The translations under genes and the position numbers were made by a program. Source: Mesostigma viride (lineage: Eukaryota; Streptophyta; Mesostigmatophyceae; Mesostigmatales; Mesostigmataceae). From it: 64,000 nucleotides of DNA. Below, piece after piece: positions 21,658 through 30,290 of the stretch. Numbering within the stretch: the first letter of the stretch is position 1; each line of letters starts with the position of its first letter. The DNA lies in the NCBI GenBank assembly GCA_009746045.1, contig RPFO01002130.1:27501-91500 (forward strand). The letters run 5' to 3'. The notes beneath the pieces are model-generated. The model was given only the letters and a program-made list of their open reading frames with translations, ran no database searches and was not told the origin of the DNA.

Positions 21658-23976
21658 TCACGGGTGTTGCATCGTCATGCGCTTGCGCAACACTGCGTAC
21701 TGCGGGGCAGCCTCCCGCGCCTCCTTGGTGAGTGCATCCGCGGGATTGAGTTCATCCGCGATGTGCTGGAGACGCGTGACGCAGGAGGCCGCCTCAGCGA
21801 GTACGAGGTAATCAACGTCCTGTGACCGCGCATAGGGATTGTCAAGGAAGGCCAAACAACTTTGTGAGTCAGTGTGCACCGTGCTAGTCCAGTGAAGAGT
21901 GAACCCACACGAGCCAAATACCCAACCCAGCAAGTACCGCAGCCACATGCCATGTGAGATAGCTGAAACAATGCCCCGGCATTCAGCCGTGTTGGGGCTA
22001 GTGGCAATGCGGCTGTGCAAGCGCGAGTACCAATCTAACAACATGCCAGGCTGGCCCTCATTGCTGATAAAGAACAGTGCCCCCATGCGGGCCCGCACTT
22101 GGCTGACTGTGCGCGTCTCTAGATTAGCATCCGTCACTATCTCGAGGTGCACCGGCTGTGAGCAATCGAGCCCACGAAGCACAATGCCGGGCGTCATGGC
22201 CAGCTGCCGCCGAACATGAATGGACCCTAGTCCTTCCAGCACATCATCGGGCAGGCGAGCGAGCACTGCCAAATCAGGTGCCACCGTGTCCGCCAACCAC
22301 CCGAGCTTGCCCTTAACCGAGGGCCCATGGGTTGCCAACAGCGGGGACGGGAGGTCGGCCAGCAGGTCAACCACATAGTTGCGGCTATCCTGCATGTGCA
22401 TGACCCATTCGCCAGAACGCGAATCCCGCTGCAACGTAGACTGCACGCCGCAAAACACCACGGGTTTACCCTCCTCATGATCCACCGCCCTGCCCAGGGG
22501 AAACTTAGCCGCCACTGCAGCAAGAAACTGGGTAGCAAAGGTGCGAGGTGCCACCAGCTTGAAGTCATCGCCATGCCACACGAAGAGGGCTGGCTCGCCA
22601 GGGACGCCGGTGGGGACCACAAAGAAGTTAGGATCCGCGCGATGGTACGTGGCCCCTAAGCTCTGCAAGACCTCCTCCGCGGAAATGCGGAAGATGATGG
22701 GAGAGCTCTGCAGCCCCTCCACCCCTGTCAACAGCTCGATATACTCGCTGCCAATGGTGCCATCCTGCCAGACCACCGGGACCTTCACCACGTAGCGGGT
22801 GCCTTGCCATGTTTGCTGCGCGACCCCAGCGTCGCTGTGGAGGAATGCCCGCTGAAAGTCACCGCACCACATCCCGTAGTCCTTGCCCGCGTTCCGCTTG
22901 CCCAAGTAGATGACCGTCAGTAGCCGATGCGAAACATGGTTGAGCCCAGGGGTATAAAGATCCTTGGCGTCCAGCGGGGAGGACCCCTTCGTCTCCGTGA
23001 CCACGGGCCTTACCCGGAACACCACCGAAGAGTTGGTCTCGTCCGGCTTGTAGGTGAGCACGAACTTCAACCGCAACCGCGTGGCCCCGGCTGGCACACT
23101 CTCCAATCCTCGGTAGACCTCGCGCTCTCGCCACTGCTCCTTGGCTCGAATGAACGCGTCGCGCCACAAAGCAAACTTGAGAGGATCTTGACAGTCCAGG
23201 ACAAGTTGCTCCCACGTCACAGGGCTATCCGCCGCCAGTGAGTGTGAGTGGAGGCCGAAGCTGCGCGGGTGCCAATCCTGAGGCTGAATGATGGACTGGA
23301 CGAGCGGCGGTGTGGAAAACGCCGCCATCGGTAAGCGCCGCACGACGCCGGGCTGCCCGACCACCACCCCCAATGGAGCGTGGTACTCGCGAAGCGGGAT
23401 GCTGCCCACCCCCGCGACTGACAGCAAGTCAGCGGACACTGAGAACCCCGGGTATGATACGAAAGGTTCGCCCAGCAAGGCCACATCCTCGTAGCCATCC
23501 ACGACGTGAAACGGCGTGTCAATGCCCAACACCGGCAGCACCACCATCCCGGTAACTTGATATGCCGAAGTGCCTGCAAAGTCGGTCACCGATTTGTACG
23601 GCGACTCTAGCACTGGATACAGGGTGGCTGCCCGACGAGAGATAATAGACACGGATGCTTGCGTGTCCACAGCCACCAGCTGCCACGGTCTACACGTAGG
23701 AAACAAGGCTGACTTAACCGGCCTGACCCCCTGTGAGAGAGTTTTGACCTGAGCCACCCCTGATGCAGCTTTCGCTTTAAGCGCCTGAGCACGCCACAAG
23801 GCCGTGACCGTTGAAGCCAGGTCCCTAGGTGGGCGAGGCGCATGGGCAGGACCCTGACCCTCCGGCGAGGCCACGCTAGGCGGGCCTCCCACATTATCCG
23901 TGGCTAGCACAGGAGGTGAGTCACTACGTGCACTAGGTCCCGTCAAACCCACCCCATCCTCATCCCACCCATCCAC
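21658..23976 (-). CDS. Copia pol part 2: protease-like, RT, RNase H
   Basis: A 772-codon frame. Residues 100-190 look like a retropepsin: V-A-V-D-T-Q-A-S-V-S-I-I-S (D104, with DTQ instead of DTG) and later V-A-L-L-G-E-P-F-V. Residues about 260-560 are a Copia-type RT (RVT_2), with G-D-F-Q-R-A-F-L in motif A and W-H-G-D-D-F at 467-472 as the catalytic YxDD equivalent. The C-terminus is the Copia RNase H with V-T-D-A-N, H-T-D-S-Q-S and N-P-A-D-A-L-T-K. The frame is entered by a -1 shift from the integrase frame; the first residues overlap it over 23943-23976. It would make element cDNA in cytoplasmic particles. Having the protease after the integrase is abnormal for Copia. Confidence 0.88.
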   Translation of the reverse strand: MDGWDEDGVGLTGPSARSDSPPVLATDNVGGPPSVASPEGQGPAHAPRPPRDLASTVTALWRAQALKAKAASGVAQVKTLSQGVRPVKSALFPTCRPWQLVAVDTQASVSIISRRAATLYPVLESPYKSVTDFAGTSAYQVTGMVVLPVLGIDTPFHVVDGYEDVALLGEPFVSYPGFSVSADLLSVAGVGSIPLREYHAPLGVVVGQPGVVRRLPMAAFSTPPLVQSIIQPQDWHPRSFGLHSHSLAADSPVTWEQLVLDCQDPLKFALWRDAFIRAKEQWREREVYRGLESVPAGATRLRLKFVLTYKPDETNSSVVFRVRPVVTETKGSSPLDAKDLYTPGLNHVSHRLLTVIYLGKRNAGKDYGMWCGDFQRAFLHSDAGVAQQTWQGTRYVVKVPVVWQDGTIGSEYIELLTGVEGLQSSPIIFRISAEEVLQSLGATYHRADPNFFVVPTGVPGEPALFVWHGDDFKLVAPRTFATQFLAAVAAKFPLGRAVDHEEGKPVVFCGVQSTLQRDSRSGEWVMHMQDSRNYVVDLLADLPSPLLATHGPSVKGKLGWLADTVAPDLAVLARLPDDVLEGLGSIHVRRQLAMTPGIVLRGLDCSQPVHLEIVTDANLETRTVSQVRARMGALFFISNEGQPGMLLDWYSRLHSRIATSPNTAECRGIVSAISHGMWLRYLLGWVFGSCGFTLHWTSTVHTDSQSCLAFLDNPYARSQDVDYLVLAEAASCVTRLQHIADELNPADALTKEAREAAPQYAVLRKRMTMQHP

Positions 23977-26135
23977 GGGGTCATATTGGGGCCCAGGGGA
24001 GGGGGGGGTGTAGCTGTGTCTGCCCCTGGGAGCGACCCGTGGGGTACCACCTCAGATGCTACGACAGGCGCATTATCCTTCACTACCCACCCCAGTGCCC
24101 TGTTGGCTGCCAGCTCACTCTCCATGCTATCCCCTTGCTTATAGCCTGCCACCGATGCCCATGGTACCCTATACACCCGATCATTCCACTCTATGTCTAT
24201 GACCCGCAGCGGCCAGTCTAACTTTGTGATGGCCCCAGGCCCCTGCATGGTGCCCCGTTTGCCGCTGGGCGAGCTCTCCTTGTGGAACATGACCAACTGC
24301 CCGACCTCAAAAGCGCTAGACAAATCAGGCAGCGTGGCATCCTTGAGCCGCAGCTTGGCGGCGGTATCCTGTAGATGCTGTTGGTATGCCTCTACTACCT
24401 CGGGTGAGTAGGTGCCCGCTGACAGCCCCCGAGGCGTGACTAGCCCAAAGCCCTTGACATCAAGCACGTGCCTATGGTTGCACACATGCATGAGCTCCTT
24501 GCACCACGCCGTCTTGACCGCGTAGGATTTGCCATGTGGGTTATCCTGTCGCTTGGCTGCCACAGTCTTGACATAGCTTACAGTGCGATCTATCATGCCC
24601 ATATTGCCGTGATCCTCACGCCCCACGATGACCACGGCCTCCATCCCCGGCAAACCTTGCACACAGCGGAACTGCTGGTCTAGCATGAGCTCCACTACGG
24701 GATGAAAGAAAGCCAGGCTGATCTTGATAGCCCTGTGCAGGTCAGCCTCAAACATGTGGGGCAGCGGCTCAATGTAGGTGGCCTTGCTGAACCTATCCTT
24801 GACTATGAAATAGGTGTCCCCCCCTTCCATGTGCATGACATCCCCCACAAGGTACCCTCGCTCCAAGGGTGGAGTCTTGGCATGCCGCCTACGCGACTTC
24901 TTCCTGATCTTGATGCAGGCAGGACACTGAGCACGCACATTCTTCAGCTCGTTGTATAAAGGTGCCCCCAACATGTGTGCCCCCTCTACCTCGGCTTGGG
25001 CCTCATGCCCGTATGCACGGTGCATCTGGTATGCTAACAGTTTCAGGGTGACAGCCTGAGGTGCAGTGGCATTGTCAGGATTCTCAACAGGTGGGGTGAC
25101 TACTGGGGTAGTGACATTGGCTAACTGGGCAGCTTCAGAGGCTGCACGAAAGGCCGCCCGTGTGAGCACCTTGCCAATGTGAAGATCCACACTAGGGTGG
25201 TGTGTACCGAGAACATCTGCCCGCCCAGCATTCTCTTGCACTGTCACAACATTCCTCATAGGCCCAACCGCCCCAGTATCTAGCTGGGGTGCTGCAGTAG
25301 TGCTTGGTCGCTCGGCGTTGTACACACCCGACCTAGAAGACACCACATTGCTTAGGTCACGCATTGTAGACCCGTGCTCAGGAAGCACGTGATCCTGGCG
25401 CGACAGAGCCAGAGCAGCATCAACGGATTGCGTGAGCACATCACGGAATGAGACAGAGGATGCAGTCACGTTGCTTTTAGGAACGACGTCAGGCTCTACG
25501 ACGGCCCGGTTCAGCGTGACGCATTGAGCAAAAGAAGGGGTATCGAGCGTGCTCTCACCTGACTTTCGTGCTGCCCGTCGCTCTGCCCACTCCTCGCGTG
25601 TGCCGTGGACGACGATGCGCTTGGCCTTGCACGCCTCCACGCTGTGACCACGCAGAACGTCGTGGCACTTGCGGCAAAGGTTGTCCTCGAGCTCCAGGTC
25701 CGGGCGAACTCGGCAGTCATCCCGGACATGGCGACGTCCGAAGCAGCGCTCACAGCGTTGCTTGCGGTCAGTAGACGCCCCCTGCTGCCGCTTGGCCGGG
25801 GGATTATCACCCTGCTTGGCGTCGCCACCATGCCCGCGCTTGCGCCCTCGCTGGCCCCCGTTGTTGCCGTGGCCGACGACCTTTTTCAGGATGGCCGTAA
25901 GCTCCGACCGCGTAATGGAGCCTCTGCGCCTGAAGAAGAAGACGCGCCGGCATCCACCTTGCGCAGGGATGGCAGAGCAGCCGAGGCAGCCGGCTTGGAC
26001 TGCGCACTCTTGAAGCATGAGATCAAATACAGCATGCCCTCGTCGAAACTGACGGCACTCTTCTTTTTGAGTTCCGTCGCTATGGTCAGATGCACATCCG
26101 ACGACAGGTCGCATTTCTTGAGAAATCGATTGCAC
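23943..26135 (-). CDS. Copia pol part 1: zinc knuckles and integrase
   Basis: A 730-codon frame overlapping the end of gag. It reads C-E-R-C-F-G-R-R-H-V-R-D-D-C, a CCHC zinc knuckle, then C-R-K-C-x6-H-x4-C, a second finger-like motif. The integrase follows. M-H-R-A-Y-G-H and C-P-A-C form the HHCC domain. G-D-V-M-H-M-E-G-G and Y-F-I-V-K-D-R-F-S-K contain the first catalytic Asp region, and E-L-M-L-D-Q-Q the second. The third acidic residue is less clear (G-R-E-D-H or M-I-D-R-T). A C-terminal SH3-like stretch precedes a Pro/Gly/Met end. No convincing protease lies between knuckle and integrase. The first methionine (26135) need not be used if translation arrives by frameshift from gag. Confidence 0.85.
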   Translation of the reverse strand: MQSISQEMRPVVGCASDHSDGTQKEECRQFRRGHAVFDLMLQECAVQAGCLGCSAIPAQGGCRRVFFFRRRGSITRSELTAILKKVVGHGNNGGQRGRKRGHGGDAKQGDNPPAKRQQGASTDRKQRCERCFGRRHVRDDCRVRPDLELEDNLCRKCHDVLRGHSVEACKAKRIVVHGTREEWAERRAARKSGESTLDTPSFAQCVTLNRAVVEPDVVPKSNVTASSVSFRDVLTQSVDAALALSRQDHVLPEHGSTMRDLSNVVSSRSGVYNAERPSTTAAPQLDTGAVGPMRNVVTVQENAGRADVLGTHHPSVDLHIGKVLTRAAFRAASEAAQLANVTTPVVTPPVENPDNATAPQAVTLKLLAYQMHRAYGHEAQAEVEGAHMLGAPLYNELKNVRAQCPACIKIRKKSRRRHAKTPPLERGYLVGDVMHMEGGDTYFIVKDRFSKATYIEPLPHMFEADLHRAIKISLAFFHPVVELMLDQQFRCVQGLPGMEAVVIVGREDHGNMGMIDRTVSYVKTVAAKRQDNPHGKSYAVKTAWCKELMHVCNHRHVLDVKGFGLVTPRGLSAGTYSPEVVEAYQQHLQDTAAKLRLKDATLPDLSSAFEVGQLVMFHKESSPSGKRGTMQGPGAITKLDWPLRVIDIEWNDRVYRVPWASVAGYKQGDSMESELAANRALGWVVKDNAPVVASEVVPHGSLPGADTATPPPPLGPNMTPWMGGMRMGWV
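24005..24012 (-). promoter_or_regulatory. candidate -1 frameshift site (C run)
   Basis: Near the end of the integrase frame the coding strand reads ACA-CCC-CCC-CCT. The heptamer C-CCC-CCT allows both P-site and A-site codons to slip one base back. A -1 slip there enters the downstream frame, which continues P-P-S-P-G-P-Q-Y-D-P-V-D-G-W into the protease-like/RT ORF. The integrase frame stops at 23943, about 60 bp further on. The coordinates give the cytosine run approximately. Confidence 0.5.
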
Positions 26136-26725
26136 AGGAAAATGGGCTTGAGAGTATCTAGCAGCTTGTGCTTGTGCACGAAGACCTGGAAATCACGTGC
26201 AGCCCCGGGCAAATTTGCCTTATTAACTGCATAGCCCTCGAAGTCGTTGAAGGCTTGCTCGTCGGCCTCTTCCTTAGACCGCGACAAGTGGGCATCTAGA
26301 CCGTTGTAAAAAACTTCCCAGGTTTGTTTGTTGTCGTCCGCAATGCGAACTAGATTGGCAATGTTTGGGTGCTTTGTTGTACTGCAGAATACTGCACGGA
26401 ACTTGCCAATCAGCTCCGAATCTTTGTCTGCGCGTCCATCGCGCAGACGCTTGAGAGCAGCTAGAAAATCTGCTGCGTCGTCCGCCGTATAGTCGGCAGG
26501 TAGATCCGCGGGCACCTCCGTTTGCTTGAGAGGGCCGCGATTCAGTGCATCGTCAGCAGCAAGCATCAGATGCTTGAACTGCTTGGCCAGTTCAGGTTGC
26601 GCCACGAGGGTTTGCATCAACCTCGTGGCCTCGTCCGCACTAAAGCGTGGCAGGACGGACCCTGCGGCCTCGCCACTTGGCGTATCTGTGTGTTCGCCCG
26701 TGCGGCTCCGTGTACCGGAAGCCAT
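25886..26725 (-). CDS. Copia gag
   Basis: A 279-codon frame starting only 19 bp after the 5' LTR (ATG at 26725). It is helical in composition, with L-M-Q-T-L-V-A-Q-P-E-L-A-K-Q-F-K-H-L-M and D-A-A-D-F-L-A-A-L-K-R-L-R-D-G stretches, consistent with a capsid protein. It lacks a zinc knuckle; those are in the next frame, reached by a -1 shift. A possible slip site in the overlap is CTC-AAA-AAG around 26060-26070, after which the -1 frame reads E-E-C-R-Q-F-R-R-G. The protein would form cytoplasmic virus-like particles that package element RNA. Confidence 0.75.
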   Translation of the reverse strand: MASGTRSRTGEHTDTPSGEAAGSVLPRFSADEATRLMQTLVAQPELAKQFKHLMLAADDALNRGPLKQTEVPADLPADYTADDAADFLAALKRLRDGRADKDSELIGKFRAVFCSTTKHPNIANLVRIADDNKQTWEVFYNGLDAHLSRSKEEADEQAFNDFEGYAVNKANLPGAARDFQVFVHKHKLLDTLKPIFLCNRFLKKCDLSSDVHLTIATELKKKSAVSFDEGMLYLISCFKSAQSKPAASAALPSLRKVDAGASSSSGAEAPLRGRSLRPS

Positions 26726-26744
26726 CGGGATTTTTATGAATACA

Positions 26745-27089
26745 AGTTAAAGCCCGACCGGCTCAGCTATGGCGGTCGGTCACGTTGAGCTTGGGATAAG
26801 GTGAACACAGAGAACTGCTGTCGGAGCTGGCCCACCACTGGTTTATGTCTTAGCCAGCAAACCCTATCCGGTTAGCCGTAACCGTGGGACAAGCTAGCTG
26901 TCCGTACCGACCCGGATAAGGCCCCGGACTGGGGCCTAGGTGGCGCCGGCCCTAGGCGCCGCCCTTAGACCGGTCGACCGCATCGGACCGCCGGATTATA
27001 GCCGGCGGCTTAGCGGACGCTAGCGGAAGGCGTGCGGACGGACATGGGGAACTTAGAGCCAGATCCTAGGGCTCTAGAGTTACTCAACT
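26745..27089 (-). repeat. Copia 5' LTR
   Basis: 345 bp copy that matches 20936-21280 by eye. It would contain the promoter and start of transcription. The sequence directly after it in element sense is TGTATTCATAAAAATCCCG followed by the gag ATG. It does not begin with the TGG expected of a primer-binding site complementary to a tRNA CCA end. Confidence 0.93.
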
Positions 27090-27207
27090 GGAGCTCATAG
27101 CTTAACTTCACGTTTGGGCACCAAACTCGGCTGTGACTATCACAATCGCTTCGTCTTTCTAAGACGCACACGCTGATATAAAATTTACCGAAGCTATTAC
27201 GCAATAT

Positions 27208-28486
27208 ATGACGAGCAAACGCTCCGGCGACGCAACGCAGCCTAGCTGGCGGATGCGCTAAGCCCTGAAAATACGTCTGCAGAAATACGTCTGCAGCTCC
27301 GGCTGCAGCTTCGCCCTCAGGTCCGGCAGGCAGCGGTGACACTAGTCGTGCATGCACTGGTGGTCGCCCTGCACCCTCCCGGGCTTAATGCCTCGCCTCA
27401 AGCATCGCCTGAGCCCGAACGCAGCCGCCCAGCCGCTCGAACCTACATAGCTGGTCTGCGCGCGACTTTGACGTTGACGGGTTATTTTCCACCTTTGACG
27501 TCGACAGACCCAGCTATTTCGACATGCCACCCATCAAGATACTGGAGCTCGTGTTTTATGGGTCGTACGCCTCCCTTCTGGACCTGTGCCATGCAGCGCC
27601 TCCGCAATGGACCAGACGGCCGGTTTTCTCACCGCGGACTTGACTACCTGCTGACCATGCAACTGGTCCCGACCGCGCCTTGAACAGCTCGCCGCCCTCT
27701 AATTTACCATCCTTCAGCGATCTGCCGCGGACCTCTGGGTCCCCTCCCCCGGTTGACCGAATCCACCTTCCTCCTCCACCTCCAAGAAGACATCTCACAG
27801 CACGGGCCATCGCCATCGAGGTCCTGCAAAACACCGCAGGCCTCACCGCCCAGGCGGTGAAGGACATTGCCGCGCCAAGCCAGCCCCAGCTGACCTGGCT
27901 GGCGATGCTCCTCCCATCCCGATCTGGGCGGACATGCTTAAGCAGCACACCAGGTGCCTCCACCACCTCCGCCGTCGCAGCACAGCTCCAGCAGCAGAAG
28001 CTCGACCTCCGCGAGGAGGCCGAGCTCGCCAAGCGCAGCCTAATTAACCCATTATAACGCCATACTCAAGAACTTCAACATGGAGGAAGGTGAGAATTCC
28101 GAGAAGCTCGCACGTGCGTTTGAGAGCAAAATCCTTGATCGCATATGGGCCTTCTTGGTGAGATTAAGCTGGTCGCCCACCGCCTTCCCCGCGCGCGAGG
28201 TAAGGCAGGGCCGGGCGCCCCCGCTTCTTCTCATCTTCAAGAGCCCATTGGACAAGATTTCGTTTCTCAGACGCCGCAAACGGCTCGAGAACACTCCCTT
28301 CACCGTGGACGACGACTTGACCCTGGCGCGCAGCAACAACGGCGACGGGAGCTAATACATAATGGCCGACCTACCTCCAGCTCCGGCAGACCAAGGCGGG
28401 ACAGTCGGTGTACTGGAAGGGGGCGGCCATCTACGTCGGCCACAAGCCCTGGCACGCGACCCCCGCGACACCCGCGGCCCCAGTGA
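27208..28486 (+). pseudogene. LINE ORF1 (family C, copy 1), broken
   Basis: ATG 27208 begins M-T-S-K-R-S, as in copies 2 and 3, but the frame breaks within 20 codons. Later frames carry N-P-P-G-L-N-A-S-P-Q-A-S-P-E-P (27370-27415), a coiled-coil-like region to 28080, and the C-terminal RNA-binding part: G-L-L-G-E-I-K-L-V-A-H-R-L-P-R-A-R-G-K-A-G, L-L-I-F-K-S-P-L-D-K, F-L-R-R-R-K-R-L and V-D-D-D-L-T (28145-28325). This resembles L1-type ORF1 proteins, which bind element RNA. Several frameshifts make it non-functional. Confidence 0.7.
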
Positions 28487-28560
28487 CTCCATGCAGACGC
28501 CCCAGCCTATATAGTATAGGGGAATACAGCAGTCGTAGTGTAGAGTAGTCACAAAGTGGC

Positions 28561-28704
28561 CTTGTACATGCACGCCTACTACAGGCACTATACCAGCTGA
28601 CTCATATGAACATTAATTAGTCATGTACATATGTGTTCCCATGACGCGCCACAGTGACCAGATGATGCCTAGTAGCTTTATTTATTATTTAGTTATGCTG
28701 TGCC
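28561..28704. other. short stretch without recognised gene
   Basis: AT-rich DNA between LINE copies 1 and 2. It contains a TTTATTTATTATTTA run that could be the tail of copy 1. No coding signal is seen. Confidence 0.35.
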
Positions 28705-28867
28705 TACGCAGAGAGCCACGAGCCACGAGGTAGCCATGCATGGCTGACGGCGGAGCTCATATCTTTCACGTTTGAGCACCAAATTCGGCTGTGACTATAT
28801 CACAATCGCTTCGTCTTTCTAAGACGTACACGCTGATATAAAATTTTCCGAATCTATTACGCAATAT

Positions 28868-30290
28868 ATGACGAGCAAACGCTCCTCGACGCAACGCAGT
28901 TTGGCGGATGCGCTCGGCCATGAAAATACGTCTGCAGCTCAGGCTGCAGCTTCGCCCTCAGGTCCGGCAGGCAGCGGTGACACTAGTCGTGCATGCACTG
29001 CATGGTGGTCGCCCCGAACCCTCCCGGGCTCCATGCCTCGCCTCAAGCATCGCCTGACCCTAAACGCACCCGGCCGCTCAGCCGACAAAACAGGAGGGTC
29101 TTCATGCCCCTCAGAACCGCGCTTTAAGCCTGAACCTTTCAAGGTCGATGATCACGACTGGACCAACATATGTCCCCGGCAAGTTACTGCCCTGCGTTGC
29201 ATCTTCTTCGGGGACTACGCCTCGCTTTACGACCTGTGCCTCCATCTCCACGACATCAATCGCCTCATCTGCTCGGACGGCACCTGGTGGCACAACACCA
29301 GTGTTCTGTTCGGGTGCAACCGCCCCTTCGATCCTCCAGCACGCCATCCTCAACTCCCTTCTCATGCGCTCTGATGGCGAGATCTGGGCTCCATTCATCT
29401 CCGCCCCCACACTCCGTTCCATCCTCACGGAAGCCTTCCAGCAGCACGTGACCCCCCTTGCTGCCGACGTAGCAGCAATGGGTGGCACGCTGGCTACTGA
29501 ACTTCCTCACCTTTCCACCACCGCCGCCTCCACCTCCACTGCCATAATTCCGCCTCCAAGTGCCGACATCAAAGCCCAGCTCCTCGACCTCGACCAACGC
29601 CTTCAAGCCACCGCCACCGCCCTTGAGTGCTTGCATGACACCGCCGGCCTCACCGCCCAGGCGGCCGGTGAAGGACATCGCCGCCCAGCCGGCACCTGCT
29701 GGCCCGGCCGGTGATGCTCCCTCCACCTGGGCGGACTTGCTTAAGCATCACACCACCTCCACCACCTCCACCATATCGCGGCACAACTCGATCAAGCAAC
29801 AAGCCCTCGACCTTCGCGAGGATCGAGGCCGACATCACCAAGCGCAGCCACCGCAATGTCATCGTCATGCAAGCACTTCGACCAGCCGGCAGGTGAGACC
29901 TCCACGAGCCTTCTCGAGGCATTCGATCAAGCGCGCCATTTTTGCCCCCATGCAACTCACTGGTGATCGAGCTGCGGATGTCGGCTGTCCGCCTCCCCCG
30001 CGCGCGGGGTAAGGCTGGCCCGGCACCCGTGCTCCTCATTAAGTATACATGGCGGACAAGCTGGCGTTCCATAAATGCCGCAAGAAGCTCTCGGAGACTC
30101 GCTTCAAGCTGGACGACGACTTGACCCTGGCCCAGCAACAGCGGCGACGCGAGCTATGGCCGACCTACCTTCAGCTCCGGCAGAGCGCAGGGGGGAAGCC
30201 GGTATACTGGAGGCCGGGGGGGCGGTCATCCACGTTGACCACAAGCAATGGCAGGCACCTCCTGCCACCTCAGACTATAGGGATTCATAT
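28868..30290 (+). pseudogene. LINE ORF1 (family C, copy 2), frameshifted
   Basis: ATG 28868 gives M-T-S-K-R-S-S-T-Q-R-S-L-A-D-A-L and stays open for 168 codons, including D-D-H-D-W-T-N-I and F-F-G-D-Y-A-S-L-Y-D-L-C-L-H-L-H-D-I-N-R-L-I-C. Frames then change (29148-29714, 29560-30012, 29942-30396). The end shows V-R-L-P-R-A-R-G-K, A-D-K-L-A-F-H-K-C-R-K-K-L and L-D-D-D-L-T-L-A-Q-Q-Q-R-R-R-E-L, the RNA-binding C-terminal signature of L1-like ORF1. Copy 3 (46332-47725) is closely similar but carries different indels. The original protein was probably about 470 residues. Confidence 0.75.

Larger units (their letters stand above)
20936..27089 (-). mobile_element. apparently complete Copia retrotransposon
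   Basis: A 6154 bp minus-strand LTR element. The two 345 bp LTRs (20936-21280, 26745-27089) look identical by eye and have AGTT...AACT ends. They are flanked by a 5 bp duplication GGAGC (20931-20935, 27090-27094). Three long overlapping ORFs run gag (26725-25886), zinc knuckle plus integrase (26135-23943) and protease-like plus RT plus RNase H (23976-21658), each stepping -1 relative to the one before. Matching LTRs and open ORFs suggest a recent, possibly active insertion. It lies in the leader of an ORF1-only LINE. Confidence 0.92.
20899..28560 (+). mobile_element. ORF1-only LINE (family C), copy 1
   Basis: The 5' end (from about 20899, C-A-C-G-A-G-C-C-A-C-G-A-G-G-T-A-G-C-C) matches copy 2 at 28717. 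The Copia element at 20936-27089 is inserted in the 5' leader, and LINE sequence resumes at 27095. The ORF1 remnant starts at ATG 27208. No reverse transcriptase follows, and the 3' part (28360-28700) differs from copies 2 and 3, so the exact 3' boundary is uncertain. Confidence 0.6.
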
